NCBI RefSeq assembly: GCF_002276045.1 | Contig: NZ_NQMR01000034.1 | Coordinates: forward strand, 1 to 64,000 | DNA from: Pseudoalteromonas sp. NBT06-2 | Lineage (GTDB): Bacteria > Pseudomonadota > Gammaproteobacteria > Enterobacterales > Alteromonadaceae | Length of the DNA stretch: 64,000 bases | Reading direction: 5' to 3' | Shown here: piece after piece, positions 27,450 to 38,531 of the stretch | Layout of the letters: each line of letters starts with the position of its first letter | How positions within the stretch are numbered: position 1 is the stretch's first letter | Made by a program: the position numbers and the translations under genes | Notes under the pieces: model-generated | Database searches by the model: none | Seen by the model: the letters and a program-made list of their open reading frames with translations, nothing else | Told to the model about the DNA's origin: nothing

Positions 27450-30400
27450 ATGCTGCACATTATTCAATCGAATCGATTAGAAGCGCTGCAATTTCAGCTC
27501 AATTCATTGATAAAACAAAACCCTTTATCTAGTCCATTTTCTCAAGAAGCGATATTAGTACAATCTCCGGGTATGTCTCAGTGGATCAAAATAGGATTAG
27601 CGCAAGAGTTAGGTATAGTTGCACAAGTAGACTTTCCACTACCTTCTAGCTTTATATGGCGCTTATATCAAAAGTTGCTACCTGATGTGCCAGCAGAGTC
27701 TGCTTTTAATAAAAATAATATGGCATGGAAAATTTTTGATATTTTACCCGGTTTTTTAAATGAACCTTTATTTGAATCGTTAAAAAGTTATTTAGCTAAT
27801 GATGCACAATTTGAAAATAATAATGAGGATGGAATTTTTTCTTATGAGCAGCAAAAGTTATATATGCTGTGTGAAAAAATAGCTGATGTGTATGACCAAT
27901 ATTTAATGTATCGCCCAAACTGGTTAGAAACGTGGCAAGAAGGTGAAGATAGCTTAAATGATGTAGATACCAGTCATGTTTTATGGCAACCGGAACTTTG
28001 GCGCAGACTGGTTAATCATACTATCAATATATTGCAGCAAAGTGCTTATCATCGTGGCAATATGCATGAAGCTTTATTAGCTGCACTTGGAAATACCAGT
28101 AAAGCACAATTAAAAAATTTATTACCAGAACGCTTAACCATATTTGGTATATCAGCACTGCCTAATGCGCAACTAGAAGTTTTTGTAGCACTGGCAGCTA
28201 AAATTGATGTGTTTTTATATTTTTTTAACCCAAGTGAGCATTACTGGGGAGATTTAGTTGATGAAAAAACATTAGCAAAAATCGAAGTGAAATATAGTGT
28301 AAAACCAGTATTAGAAGCACAAGGCAAGGATTATTACTTTGTAGGGAATCCATTATTGTCTTCATGGGGGAAATTAGGCCGTGATTATTTAGAGCAACTT
28401 CTGCAGTTAGACGCCAATTGGCACGACTATTTTATCGATGATTTCAATCCACGTTTATTGAGTCAGATCCAGCAAGAAATATATCAACTGGCATTTAAAG
28501 GTGAATCACTATCGAGCAATAAAAATTGGTTTATCTCCAATGAAGGCAAATTAGCGGTAGATAGCCAAGATAACAGTATCCATTTAAATGATTGCCATAC
28601 ACCGCTTAGAGAAGTAGAAGTATTACACGATCATTTATTAAATCTCTTTGAACAAGATAAAACGCTTTCACCAAAAGACATCATAGTGATGATGCCAGAT
28701 GTTGCCAGTTACAGTCCTTATATTGAAGCAGTATTTGGCTCAGCTGTAAATGAGCGTTTTATTCCTTATGGTTTAGCAGATTTAGCTATAGAGCAAGAAA
28801 AACCGATATTAAGCAGTTTCAATCAATTAGTTAACCTGCCATTTAGCCGCTTTGGCGTATCTGATATTTTAGATTTATTACAAGTGAGTCACATCGCAGA
28901 TAATTTTGATATCGAAGAAAATGAATTAGATCAAATTCGACATTGGTTAGAAAAAGTCGGTGTAAAGTGGGGGATAAACGGTGAACACAAAACAGAATTT
29001 GAGCAAGATGCAATAGCACTCAATACTTGGCTTCAAGGACTTAATAAGCTGTTGTTAGGTGTGGTGCAGCGAGATGAAAGTACGTCATTTAATAATATAT
29101 ATGCAGCTGATCATGTTGAAGGTATGGCTGCAAATACTTTAGGAAAATTACTGAGTTTTTTTGATAAACTCGTTAAGTTTAAAAACTTATTAATGCATGA
29201 TGGCACTTTATTAAATAAAGCGCTTATTTTAGAGCAAATGATCATTACGTTTTATGATACGCAATCAGAACAAAGCTGGGACTTAATGGTTTTAGAGAAT
29301 TTAATGACCAGTATTAAAACTCATTTTGATAATAAAGATTATCAGGGCATAATTTCACAAAAAGTCATGTGTTACTTAGTTAAACAAGGGCTAAAAGAAA
29401 AAGGAGTTGGGCAACGATTTTTAATTGGTAAAATTAACTTTTGTACGTTAATGCCAATGCGTTCAGTGCCGTTTAAAGTGGTATGTATGTTAGGGCTAAA
29501 TGATGCAGATTATCCTAGAAGTGTACAGCCTATGGGCTTTGATTTATTACCGCAAAGTCGCCGCCAAAAAGGTGATAGATCACGTAAATTAGATGATCGA
29601 TATTTATTTTTAGAAGCACTTTTAAGTGCAAGAGAGCATTTATATATTAGTTATATAGGTCGTTCATGTTTTGATAATACGCAGCGGGTGCCTTCTACTT
29701 TAGTCAGTGAGTTACTTGAATACATTAGCCGTAGCTTCTATCAATTAAAACCAGATAGTGAGCAAGAAAATAATCATTTTCCAAATAACTTGATACAACA
29801 ACATCATTTACAGCCTTTTAATAAGGCGTATTATTTAACTGATAATCTCAGTAATGATCAAAGTTATAACCCAACGTGGATGATAACTGATTATCAACTT
29901 GCTAAAGATGCAAAACCTTTAGCTATTACGCCAGCTAAAGAAATTGAATTAGAGTTATTTATAAGTACTTTATGCCAACCTCAAAAACGCTTTTATCAAT
30001 CAAGCCTTGCACTGAAGTTACCTCAAGGCGATGAAATAAATAAAGATGAAGAACCGTTTAGTTTAGATCATTTAGAACGTTATTTTTATTTAGATGAGTT
30101 TTTAACAAAAGCACTTAAAGGTGAAAATGTCGCTCAAAATCAAATTTTACAAAGAGGTAACTTACCTCTGGCAAATGTAGGCGAATTAACCCTAGAAAAA
30201 ATTGAAGGGCGTATTGCGCAAATGCAGCTCAATATCCAAAGCCATGATTTTAAGTTAAGGGATGACCCGTTAGATATCAATGTGACTTTGACGAACTTTG
30301 CAAGTGAACACACTCAGGAAGTTCAAAGCACCATTGTAGGTTGGCTTAAAAATGTGAGCCAAGTTAATTCTGAGACACAAACGGCTAAACAGCTGTTTTA

Positions 30401-30821
30401 CCGCCCTGCATCTGTAAAAGCCAAAGACTTAATTAAAGCATGGTTATATCATTTAACTGCTCATGCCAGTGGTCATAAATTAGATACTTTTATTTTAGGA
30501 TTAGACGAGCAATATCAATTTACCCATTTAAGTAAAGAAGCGGCCAATGAACGATTACAAAGTTGGTTTATTTTATATGCTAATGCTTTAACACAACCTG
30601 TGCCCTTTTTTCCACAAAGTGCATTGGAATATGCTAAAACGCAAGATATAGGCAAGGCGAAATTAAAGTTTTCGGGTGGACAGTATATCGGGCGTGGTGA
30701 ATCAGAAGACCCTTATATTAGATTAAACTTTAAATCTCTTGATGATGTGCAGCAAGAGTTTATGCAATTAAGTGACGATTTATTAATACCCCTGCTTCAG
30801 CAGTTAGAGGACATAAACTAA
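27450..30821 (+). CDS. recC: RecC subunit of exonuclease V (RecBCD)
   Basis: A 1123-residue subunit, almost exactly the length of E. coli RecC (1122). It recognises Chi and holds the two motor subunits at double-strand breaks. The N-terminus has VQSPGMSQWIKIGLAQELG and FPLPSSFIWRLY, typical of RecC. RSVPFKVVCMLGLNDADYPR and RKLDDRYLFLEALLSAREHL belong to the inactive helicase-like and nuclease-like core. The stop overlaps the recB start by one base. The start ATG at 27450 lacks a good ribosome site, but the sequence opens on the family N-terminus. ptrA, which sits between recC and recB in E. coli, is absent. Confidence 0.95.
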   Translation: MLHIIQSNRLEALQFQLNSLIKQNPLSSPFSQEAILVQSPGMSQWIKIGLAQELGIVAQVDFPLPSSFIWRLYQKLLPDVPAESAFNKNNMAWKIFDILPGFLNEPLFESLKSYLANDAQFENNNEDGIFSYEQQKLYMLCEKIADVYDQYLMYRPNWLETWQEGEDSLNDVDTSHVLWQPELWRRLVNHTINILQQSAYHRGNMHEALLAALGNTSKAQLKNLLPERLTIFGISALPNAQLEVFVALAAKIDVFLYFFNPSEHYWGDLVDEKTLAKIEVKYSVKPVLEAQGKDYYFVGNPLLSSWGKLGRDYLEQLLQLDANWHDYFIDDFNPRLLSQIQQEIYQLAFKGESLSSNKNWFISNEGKLAVDSQDNSIHLNDCHTPLREVEVLHDHLLNLFEQDKTLSPKDIIVMMPDVASYSPYIEAVFGSAVNERFIPYGLADLAIEQEKPILSSFNQLVNLPFSRFGVSDILDLLQVSHIADNFDIEENELDQIRHWLEKVGVKWGINGEHKTEFEQDAIALNTWLQGLNKLLLGVVQRDESTSFNNIYAADHVEGMAANTLGKLLSFFDKLVKFKNLLMHDGTLLNKALILEQMIITFYDTQSEQSWDLMVLENLMTSIKTHFDNKDYQGIISQKVMCYLVKQGLKEKGVGQRFLIGKINFCTLMPMRSVPFKVVCMLGLNDADYPRSVQPMGFDLLPQSRRQKGDRSRKLDDRYLFLEALLSAREHLYISYIGRSCFDNTQRVPSTLVSELLEYISRSFYQLKPDSEQENNHFPNNLIQQHHLQPFNKAYYLTDNLSNDQSYNPTWMITDYQLAKDAKPLAITPAKEIELELFISTLCQPQKRFYQSSLALKLPQGDEINKDEEPFSLDHLERYFYLDEFLTKALKGENVAQNQILQRGNLPLANVGELTLEKIEGRIAQMQLNIQSHDFKLRDDPLDINVTLTNFASEHTQEVQSTIVGWLKNVSQVNSETQTAKQLFYRPASVKAKDLIKAWLYHLTAHASGHKLDTFILGLDEQYQFTHLSKEAANERLQSWFILYANALTQPVPFFPQSALEYAKTQDIGKAKLKFSGGQYIGRGESEDPYIRLNFKSLDDVQQEFMQLSDDLLIPLLQQLEDIN

Positions 30822-33800
30822 TGGCGATGCAAGAGCTAAACCCTATATCGATGCCTTTAGATGGCCATAATTTAATTGAAGCCAGTGCTGGAACGGGTAA
30901 AACATACACGATCACTGCATTATATTTACGTTATTTACTTGGTTTACAAATTGATGGCGTAAAATCAGAGCCATTAACATTAGAACAAATTTTAGTGGTA
31001 ACTTTTACCGAAGCGGCGACCTCTGAAATTAAAGATAGAGTACGTAATCGTTTAATCGTAGCCCGTGATGCACTGCTAGGTGAAAAGTGTGATGATGAAG
31101 CCGTTAATACCATCATAGCACCCATGGATGAAGAACAAAGAAAACAAGCTTTTGCTCTTTTAGATGCAGGGGCAAAATCTATGGATGATGCGGCCATATT
31201 TACTATACATGGTTTTTGTCAGCGTATGCTGAAACAACATGCTTTTGAGTCTGGTGTGACGTTTAATTTAGATTTTGTATTAGATCAAACTGAGTTATTA
31301 AATGAAGCCTTAAAAGATTTTTGGCGTGGTTTTGTTTATCCACTTAATATGGAAAAAACCCAAGCTGTACTTGATATTTATCCTGTACCAGAATCACTTT
31401 ATAAAAAAGTGTATAGCATATTAAGTAAGCAAGCTGCCGATATCGTACCGCAATATCAACTTGAGCAGTTATGGCAGCTCAAAAAAGAATATTGTGAACA
31501 ATTAATTGAATTTAAAAAAGTTTTTTTAGCAAGCAGTTTTTCTGCCGATATTCTTGAATCTGGTATTAAAAAAACCAATATTGCAGTAAAAGAAAATAGC
31601 TTAACTGCGCTGTGTGACTTTTGCATGTCCGATCACGATAAACTTGAAATCGGCAGTAAAAAACAAGGTTTTGAAATTTGGGCACAAGAACGGTTATCCG
31701 ATTTAAAAATATATAAAAAGGGTGCTGTGGTTTTTGAACATGCATTATTACCACTATTTACTAAGTTAGCTGATCTTGAAAAACACATTAAACACGGTTT
31801 ACCAATTGCAATTGCTACTCAGGCTGCGGATTGGATAAAACAGGTGCTTATTACTAAAAAGCAAGACCAAGGCATCATAAGTCCTGATGATTTATTAACT
31901 TATTTACATAAGGCATTAACTTCAAACTCAGGTGAAGCTCTGGCAAAAAAAATAGCCAGTTGTTACCCCGTTGCTATGATAGATGAGTTCCAAGATACCG
32001 ATCCCATTCAATATGGCATTTTTAATACTATATTCTCGCAACCAAGTGCTTTAAATAGTGGAAATTCAACAGCAGCTTTAACCATGATAGGCGATCCAAA
32101 ACAAGCAATTTATGGATTTAGAGGGGCTGATATATTTACGTATATTGATGCAAAAAATGGGGTTGATGATCTAAGACAATTTACACTTAAAAAGAACTAT
32201 CGTTCGGCAACTGCTATTGTTGAAAATATCAATTCCTTGTTTAGTAATAATCAAAATAGTTTTATTTATAATAAAAACATTCCATTTGTTGAAGTCGCAG
32301 CACAAGGAAAATCAGTTGATAAGTCGTTAATTATTGAAGATGAAGACTTTACTAGCTTTGAGTTTTGTATTTTTAAATCAGATGAAAAAGTAACCAGTAA
32401 AGCAAATGGTCAACAGGCACTCGCCAGTGCTTTTGCAAAAAAAATATCTCACCTTTTAACTTTATCGGCACAAGGAAAAGCACGCATTGGTGAAAAACCA
32501 ATTCAAGCCGCAGATATTAGTGTATTAGTAAGAGACCGCAGAGAAGCGCATGCAATAAAAACCGCGCTCACTAAGCGTGAAATCTCCAGTGTTTATTTGG
32601 CTAGAGACAGCATCTTTAGCTCACAATTGAGTGAACACTTGCTTAACTTTTTAACAGCATTACATGGTGGCTATGATGAAGCGCTATATCGGGGGGTTTT
32701 AGCGGGTCCACTTTTTGGCCTTAATTATCAGCAAATTTTTGATTTAACACAAAATCAGCAAGAGCAAAGTTTTAATAGTGAAAATGAATGTATCCAAAAG
32801 TCATCAAAAAGCTGGCAAGACTACTTAGAGTTGTTTGCGTTGTTGCTTGAAACATGGCAAAAAAAAGGTGCCATGGCGATGTTAGAGTTGTTGCTAAAAA
32901 CAAATAATTTAGCCGGATTATGGCAAGCTTTGGGCTATCCTATAGAACGTTGGTTAACCGATTTTAGACATTTATCTGAGCTATTACAACAAAAGCAATT
33001 AGAACTTGAAGGTAATATGCGTTTGCTGCGTTGGTTTAATGAAAAAGTAAGCCAGCATGAAACCGACAGCACACAGCTTAGATTAGAAAGTGATGCCACA
33101 TTAGTTAAAATTGTGACTATGCATGCTTCTAAAGGATTAGAGTATCCATTAGTTTATATTCCTTTTGCAGCCAGTTATCGCAAGGCCATTGAAGCGGTTT
33201 ACCATGATGATAAAAATAATTTAATTTATGATTTAGAAAATAATCCTGATAATTTAGTTACCGCAGAAAAAGAACGTTTAGCAGAAGATTTACGTTTGTT
33301 ATATGTGGCTTTGACCCGTGCGGTTCACTATTGTTGTTTAGGTTTATATAATTTAGCCGAAGGTAAAAGTCGTTCGAAATCAGGCATACATCATACCGCT
33401 TTGGGTTATTTATTATTTGCCAATGAGCAAATAGAAACAGCAAGTGATTGGCATCAAGTTTTAGCAAAATTTGTCGAAAACAATGCCGATATGTCAATGA
33501 ATTTTATTGAGCTTGAAGGTGATGAAAAAGGGGACAGAGTTAATTATTCAATAAACACAACTTCTGATGATGAGACGACATTTTCAGAACAATCGGTAAA
33601 AATATTTAAAGGTTACATTGAACGAGATTGGCGTATCACCAGTTTTAGTGGTTTAACTTATAATCAGTCTCATCAAACAGATAATTATATTGAAGATGAT
33701 ATTACCCCAGGCTTTGAAGATGAAAGACATGAACTTGATTGGAATCCAATTGATGAAGAGCCCACTTTAGATGTATTTAGCTTTCCTAAAGGTGCAAAGC

Positions 33801-34537
33801 CAGGTAGTTGTTTACATGGGATTTTTGAAGAAATTAATTTTCAATCACCTCATGAACATGCAATTGATAGCGATAAGAATCTCAATAATGTTGTCACAGG
33901 ACAATTAACTAAATATGGCATAGATGATGACACTTGGCATGATGTTACGGTTAATTGGGTGGAGCAGGTACTTGACTGTTCACTTGAACAAAATGAATCG
34001 ACCCAAGGGCTTTCATTAACATCTTTATCAGCAGAGCAATGCTTAATTGAAATGGAGTTTTATTTGCCTTTAGGCCAGTTAACGGCACAGGGTGTTAATA
34101 AAGCGTTATTAGCAGTAAGTGAGCAAGAATATCATCCAATTAGCTTTGGGAAAATTCAGGGTATGTTAAAAGGTTTTATAGATTTAATATTTGAGTATAG
34201 CGGCCAATATTTTATTCTAGATTATAAGTCTAATCATTTAGGTGAAAATAGTGATGATTATTGTGATGAAAATATGCAACAAGTGATGGCATCACATCAT
34301 TATCATTTACAGTATTTGTTATATAGTGTTGCATTACACAGGTTATTAAAACAAAGACTTCCTGATTACGATATAAATACCCATTTAGGGGGAGTTTATT
34401 ACGTATTTTTACGGGGTATGCCATCTGGTAAAGGTATTTTTTATAAAAAAATATCAACGGAAGTAATTCTAGAACTGGATGATATGTTTAATTTAAGCAC
34501 TGAAAAATTTGAGTCTGAAGGCAATATTACATGCTAA
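30821..34537 (+). CDS. recB: RecB subunit of exonuclease V (3'-5' helicase and nuclease)
   Basis: A 1238-residue protein, slightly longer than E. coli RecB (1180). The UvrD-type helicase has Walker A in EASAGTGKTYTITAL (about 20-34), motif II in MIDEFQDTDPIQ, GDPKQAIYGFRGAD, and motif VI in RLLYVALTRA. The C-terminal nuclease keeps its catalytic residues in LIEMEFYLPLG, MLKGFIDLIFEYSGQ and FILDYKSNHLG (the D-Y-K triad region). The ATG overlaps the recC stop and the end overlaps recD by seven bases, so the three genes are translated as one unit. Confidence 0.96.
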   Translation: MAMQELNPISMPLDGHNLIEASAGTGKTYTITALYLRYLLGLQIDGVKSEPLTLEQILVVTFTEAATSEIKDRVRNRLIVARDALLGEKCDDEAVNTIIAPMDEEQRKQAFALLDAGAKSMDDAAIFTIHGFCQRMLKQHAFESGVTFNLDFVLDQTELLNEALKDFWRGFVYPLNMEKTQAVLDIYPVPESLYKKVYSILSKQAADIVPQYQLEQLWQLKKEYCEQLIEFKKVFLASSFSADILESGIKKTNIAVKENSLTALCDFCMSDHDKLEIGSKKQGFEIWAQERLSDLKIYKKGAVVFEHALLPLFTKLADLEKHIKHGLPIAIATQAADWIKQVLITKKQDQGIISPDDLLTYLHKALTSNSGEALAKKIASCYPVAMIDEFQDTDPIQYGIFNTIFSQPSALNSGNSTAALTMIGDPKQAIYGFRGADIFTYIDAKNGVDDLRQFTLKKNYRSATAIVENINSLFSNNQNSFIYNKNIPFVEVAAQGKSVDKSLIIEDEDFTSFEFCIFKSDEKVTSKANGQQALASAFAKKISHLLTLSAQGKARIGEKPIQAADISVLVRDRREAHAIKTALTKREISSVYLARDSIFSSQLSEHLLNFLTALHGGYDEALYRGVLAGPLFGLNYQQIFDLTQNQQEQSFNSENECIQKSSKSWQDYLELFALLLETWQKKGAMAMLELLLKTNNLAGLWQALGYPIERWLTDFRHLSELLQQKQLELEGNMRLLRWFNEKVSQHETDSTQLRLESDATLVKIVTMHASKGLEYPLVYIPFAASYRKAIEAVYHDDKNNLIYDLENNPDNLVTAEKERLAEDLRLLYVALTRAVHYCCLGLYNLAEGKSRSKSGIHHTALGYLLFANEQIETASDWHQVLAKFVENNADMSMNFIELEGDEKGDRVNYSINTTSDDETTFSEQSVKIFKGYIERDWRITSFSGLTYNQSHQTDNYIEDDITPGFEDERHELDWNPIDEEPTLDVFSFPKGAKPGSCLHGIFEEINFQSPHEHAIDSDKNLNNVVTGQLTKYGIDDDTWHDVTVNWVEQVLDCSLEQNESTQGLSLTSLSAEQCLIEMEFYLPLGQLTAQGVNKALLAVSEQEYHPISFGKIQGMLKGFIDLIFEYSGQYFILDYKSNHLGENSDDYCDENMQQVMASHHYHLQYLLYSVALHRLLKQRLPDYDINTHLGGVYYVFLRGMPSGKGIFYKKISTEVILELDDMFNLSTEKFESEGNITC

Positions 34538-36432
34538 CACGATTAATTGAAAATGAGAAAATATCACAGTTAGATATTGAATTAGCTAAATTACTAACCA
34601 ATGAATGCGTTGATTTAGAGCTAGACTCACAACCGAGTGAAATTTTTTATTTGATTTTACTTTTGAGCATTGCTAACAGCAGACAACACACTTGCTTAGA
34701 TTTAAGTACCGTAAATTGGATAAATCCATTTAGTTTAAAAAACACTCTATTACCTGATGAAGAACTATCTAGTGATGACATTGAAAATGAACTGCTAACG
34801 CCTTTCAATGATATTAATGCATTGGCTTTAATGATACAAAACCATGCAAGCGTTGGTGATAATAAACCCTTGAGGTTGATAGGGGATAAATTATATTTTG
34901 CTCGCTATGATGAATACGAAACCATATTAGCAAATAGATTATTAGCGCTAAGTGAAAAGCAGATTAACTTAGATAAAGATAAACTTCAGCTTTTATTAGA
35001 TACATTTTTCCCATCCCTTGATGATCAAATTGATTGGCAAAAAGTCGCATGTGCCGTTGCTTTACAAAGTGCTTTTTGTATTATTACAGGTGGGCCAGGC
35101 ACAGGTAAAACAACAACAGTGACTAAGTTGTTAGCTGTTTTACAGTCTTTATATCAAAGCGCACCATTAATAATAAAACTGGTAGCGCCAACAGGTAAAG
35201 CAGCAGCACGCTTAACTGAATCAATTTCTGGTGCTAAAAATAAAATAGTGGATATTTCTGATGAATTAAAAGCGTTGATCCCTGAACAAGCACAAACAAT
35301 ACATCGTTTACTAGGTGTTATCCCACAGTCAAATAAATTTAGGCATCATAAAGATAACTTACTACATTTAGATTTATTGATTGTAGACGAAGCCTCTATG
35401 GTTGACTTAGCGCTTATGGTTAAATTGGTTGAAGCCCTACCGAAGCACTCAAGATTGATTTTATTAGGTGATAAAGACCAATTAACTTCTGTAGATACTG
35501 GCAATGTTTTATCGGATTTATGCCAAGATTTAGTTTTAGGTGTTTGGCCAAATTATTCACAAGAAAGATCATTAATGCTGGATTTACCTGAGCAAACAAA
35601 TTTAAATAATCAAGGGCGTTTTGCTTTAACGGATAGTCTCGCTTTTTTACAAAAAAGTCACAGATTTAATGAAAATAGCGGAATAGGTCAATTAGCTAAA
35701 GCGGTAAACGAAAATAATCAAAATTTATTAGCTAAAATAGAACATCAAAACACGCAGGGTCATTTTGATGATATTACCTTTTTTGAACCTCAAAAGCGGC
35801 AAGCAATGATCAATCGTGCAGCTGACGCTTATAGTGAATATTTAACCCTAATCGAAAATGATGCCAGTGTTGCTCAAGTACATCATGCTTTTTCACAATA
35901 TCAACTATTAGCTGCAGTGCGAAAAGGGCCATATGGTGTTAATGAATTAAACGATAGAATAGAACAGACCTTAGCAAAAAGACAATTGATCCACATTACA
36001 GCTGCGCAAAGTCGGCATTATGTTGGTTTACCTATTATGATCAATCAAAACGACTATCAGCTTGAGCTATATAATGGTGATATTGGTATTTTGATGTTGG
36101 ATGATAATCAAATATTAAAAGCCATGTTTATTAGTGACGATGGTCAAGTTCGTGCTTTTTTTCCTGCAAGACTACCTGCCCATGAAAAAGTTTATGTGAT
36201 GACCATACATAAATCACAAGGCTCAGAATTTACCCATACCGCTTTGGTATTACCACCTTTACAAGATGCCGGTGCAGGTATTAATCGACAGTTAGTGTAT
36301 ACCGGTATAACACGTGCTAAGCATAAATTAGATATGATAGTGCAGAGACCTATGTTACTCGATGCTATGAAAAAAACGGTATCTCGTAGCTCTGGCTTAT
36401 ATCAAAGGCTTGTAAATGAAGTCATTTTATAA
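34531..36432 (+). CDS. recD: RecD subunit of exonuclease V (5'-3' helicase)
   Basis: A 633-residue SF1B helicase (E. coli RecD, 608). Walker A is GGPGTGKTTTVTKLLAV, motif Ia is APTGKAAARLTESI, Walker B is LIVDEASMVDLALM, then GDKDQLTSVDTGNVL. YVMTIHKSQGSEFTHTALVL and RQLVYTGITRAKHKL are motifs V and VI. The N-terminal 150 residues form the RecB-contact domain. It starts inside the last codons of recB (ATGCTAA). Nothing follows it in the operon; a 170-bp gap leads to oleA. Confidence 0.96.
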   Translation: MLTRLIENEKISQLDIELAKLLTNECVDLELDSQPSEIFYLILLLSIANSRQHTCLDLSTVNWINPFSLKNTLLPDEELSSDDIENELLTPFNDINALALMIQNHASVGDNKPLRLIGDKLYFARYDEYETILANRLLALSEKQINLDKDKLQLLLDTFFPSLDDQIDWQKVACAVALQSAFCIITGGPGTGKTTTVTKLLAVLQSLYQSAPLIIKLVAPTGKAAARLTESISGAKNKIVDISDELKALIPEQAQTIHRLLGVIPQSNKFRHHKDNLLHLDLLIVDEASMVDLALMVKLVEALPKHSRLILLGDKDQLTSVDTGNVLSDLCQDLVLGVWPNYSQERSLMLDLPEQTNLNNQGRFALTDSLAFLQKSHRFNENSGIGQLAKAVNENNQNLLAKIEHQNTQGHFDDITFFEPQKRQAMINRAADAYSEYLTLIENDASVAQVHHAFSQYQLLAAVRKGPYGVNELNDRIEQTLAKRQLIHITAAQSRHYVGLPIMINQNDYQLELYNGDIGILMLDDNQILKAMFISDDGQVRAFFPARLPAHEKVYVMTIHKSQGSEFTHTALVLPPLQDAGAGINRQLVYTGITRAKHKLDMIVQRPMLLDAMKKTVSRSSGLYQRLVNEVIL

Positions 36433-36603
36433 AAATAGAGAAGGTAAAAATCGAAGATATTTAGCGTATATTTGTCATTTAATCAGCTTTTAGTTGAATC
36501 ATGGCGCTTTTCTTGGTCAAATGGCGCCCTATAATTATAAAAAATAATATCAGCAGATTATCTGTATGCTTTTATAAAGAATAAGAGAAAAAAATACCGT
36601 TTC

Positions 36604-37653
36604 ATGAAATATACCCGCGTCTTTATTAATAGCTTAGCCTATGAGCTAGCACCACATGTAGTATCAAGTTCAGTACTTGAATCTCGTTTAGCTCCTTTAT
36701 ATCAAAAATACCGTATTCCAATGGGGCAACTTGCTGCATTAACAGGTATTGAAGAACGTCGCTGGTGGCCAAAAGGGCATCAATTATCTGATGGTGCAAT
36801 TACGGCTGCTGAAAAAGCAATTGCTGAAACTGGCATATCAATTGATGATTTAGGTGCAGTTGTATATACAGGTGTTTGTCGTGATCAACATGAGCCTGCA
36901 ACGGCTTGCCGCATTGCGGGTAAATTAGGCGTTTCTAATGACACTGCAATTTATGATATTAGCAATGCTTGTTTAGGTGTTTTGTCAGGTATTTTAGATA
37001 TTGCTAATCGCATTGAATTGGGCCAAATTAAAGCAGGATTAGTTGTATCATGTGAATCAGCACGTCATATTGTCGATGTTACAATCGAAGATATGTTGTC
37101 AGAACCGACAATGCAAAACTATGCTCAATCATTAGCTACTTTAACTGGTGGTTCAGGTGCTGTTGCAGTGCTTATCACTGATGGCTCTTTTGATTTAAAA
37201 ACTGATCGTAATCATCAGTTATTAGGAGCAAGTCACTTATCAGCACCTGAACATAATAATTTATGTCAATGGGGCCTAAAAGAAGTTGGCCCACAGTTGT
37301 ATCGAGAATTTATGCGTACCGATGCAGTGACACTATTAAAAGAAGGTGTTTCTTTAGCAAAGAATACTTGGTCGCATTTTTTACAACAAAGAGATTGGAT
37401 GATCGAACAAGTTGATAAAGTGATTTGTCATCAAGTTGGTGCAGCGAATCAAAAACAAGTATTAACGGCTTTAAATATCCCACCAGAAAAAGAATTTCCG
37501 ACCTTCAAATTGTTAGGCAATATGGGCACGGTATCTTTACCTGTCACTGCAGCAATGGCACATGATAATGGTTTTTTGAAAAAAGGTGATAACGTGAGCT
37601 TTTTAGGTATAGGTAGTGGATTAAACTGTATGATGTTAGGTCTGAAATGGTAA
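36604..37653 (+). CDS. oleA: OleA, acyl-CoA head-to-head condensing enzyme
   Basis: A 349-residue thiolase/KAS III-type enzyme that joins two fatty acyl-CoAs into a 2-alkyl-3-ketoalkanoate, the first step of long-chain olefin synthesis. The nucleophile is Cys123 in SNACLGVL. His276 (VICHQVGA) and Asn306 (LLGNMGTV) complete the site. Glu97 in DQHEPATAC corresponds to the Glu reported to act as base in Xanthomonas OleA. EERRWWPKGHQLSDGA is a typical OleA signature distinguishing it from FabH. It is the first gene of oleABCD, with a seven-base overlap to oleB. Confidence 0.95.
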   Translation: MKYTRVFINSLAYELAPHVVSSSVLESRLAPLYQKYRIPMGQLAALTGIEERRWWPKGHQLSDGAITAAEKAIAETGISIDDLGAVVYTGVCRDQHEPATACRIAGKLGVSNDTAIYDISNACLGVLSGILDIANRIELGQIKAGLVVSCESARHIVDVTIEDMLSEPTMQNYAQSLATLTGGSGAVAVLITDGSFDLKTDRNHQLLGASHLSAPEHNNLCQWGLKEVGPQLYREFMRTDAVTLLKEGVSLAKNTWSHFLQQRDWMIEQVDKVICHQVGAANQKQVLTALNIPPEKEFPTFKLLGNMGTVSLPVTAAMAHDNGFLKKGDNVSFLGIGSGLNCMMLGLKW

Positions 37654-38525
37654 TGGAATCACTTTCTCCTTTTAAAAAAAATTATCTAGATCGTAATGGG
37701 CAAAAGTACCATTATATAAATGAAGGTACGGGCGATCCGGTTGTAATGGTTCATGGTAACCCTAGTTGGTCCTTTTATTATCGTAACTTGGTATCTTCAT
37801 TAAGGTCGAGTCATCAATGTATTGTACCTGATCATATTGGGTGTGGTTTATCTGATAAGCCTGATGATACAGATTACAATTATACCCTTAAACAGCGTAT
37901 TGATGATTTAGAAGCACTTCTTGAATACTTAGATATCAATGTTAATATCACTTTAGTTGTACATGATTGGGGTGGCATGATAGGTATGGGTTATGCTGCA
38001 CGTTACCCTGAGCGAATTAAGCGTTTAGTTATTTTAAATACTGGGGCATTTCATCTGCCTAAAGACAAACCTTTCCCCTGGGCTTTATGGGTTTGTCGTA
38101 ATACTTTATTGGGAACGGTTCTGGTTCGTGGCATGAATGCGTTTTCTTCTATTGCATCTTATATTGGTGTAAAACGACAGCCTATGGCAAAAGAGATAAG
38201 AGAAGCCTATGTTGCTCCTTTTAACTCTTGGAAAAACCGTATTTCTACTTTAAGGTTTGTGCAAGATATTCCTTTAAAATCAAGCGATAGAAATTACGAC
38301 TTGGTTTCTCAAATAGCAAGTAGTCTTGAAAAGTTCAAAGATTTACCAAGTATAATTTGTTGGGGTTCAAAAGACTTTGTATTTGATAAGCATTTCTTAG
38401 CGCAATGGAAGCAAGAATTACCGCAAGCAAAAGTTCATGAATTTACCGACTGCGGTCATTATATTTTAGAAGATGCCAGTAGCGAAGTTGTGTCTTTAGT
38501 TACTAATTTTATAAACGAAAAATAA
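37647..38525 (+). CDS. oleB: OleB, beta-lactone decarboxylase (alpha/beta hydrolase)
   Basis: A 292-residue haloalkane-dehalogenase-like alpha/beta hydrolase. In the Ole pathway it removes CO2 from the beta-lactone to give the cis-olefin. The oxyanion region is HGNPSWSFYYRNLV. The nucleophile is Asp107 in VVHDWGGMIG rather than serine, as in OleB and dehalogenases. The base is His in DCGHYILED near the C-terminus. ATG at 37647 is chosen because AGG lies six bases upstream; the second ATG at 37653 (TAATG) is also possible. Confidence 0.93.
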   Translation: MVMESLSPFKKNYLDRNGQKYHYINEGTGDPVVMVHGNPSWSFYYRNLVSSLRSSHQCIVPDHIGCGLSDKPDDTDYNYTLKQRIDDLEALLEYLDINVNITLVVHDWGGMIGMGYAARYPERIKRLVILNTGAFHLPKDKPFPWALWVCRNTLLGTVLVRGMNAFSSIASYIGVKRQPMAKEIREAYVAPFNSWKNRISTLRFVQDIPLKSSDRNYDLVSQIASSLEKFKDLPSIICWGSKDFVFDKHFLAQWKQELPQAKVHEFTDCGHYILEDASSEVVSLVTNFINEK

Positions 38526-38531
38526 AACTTA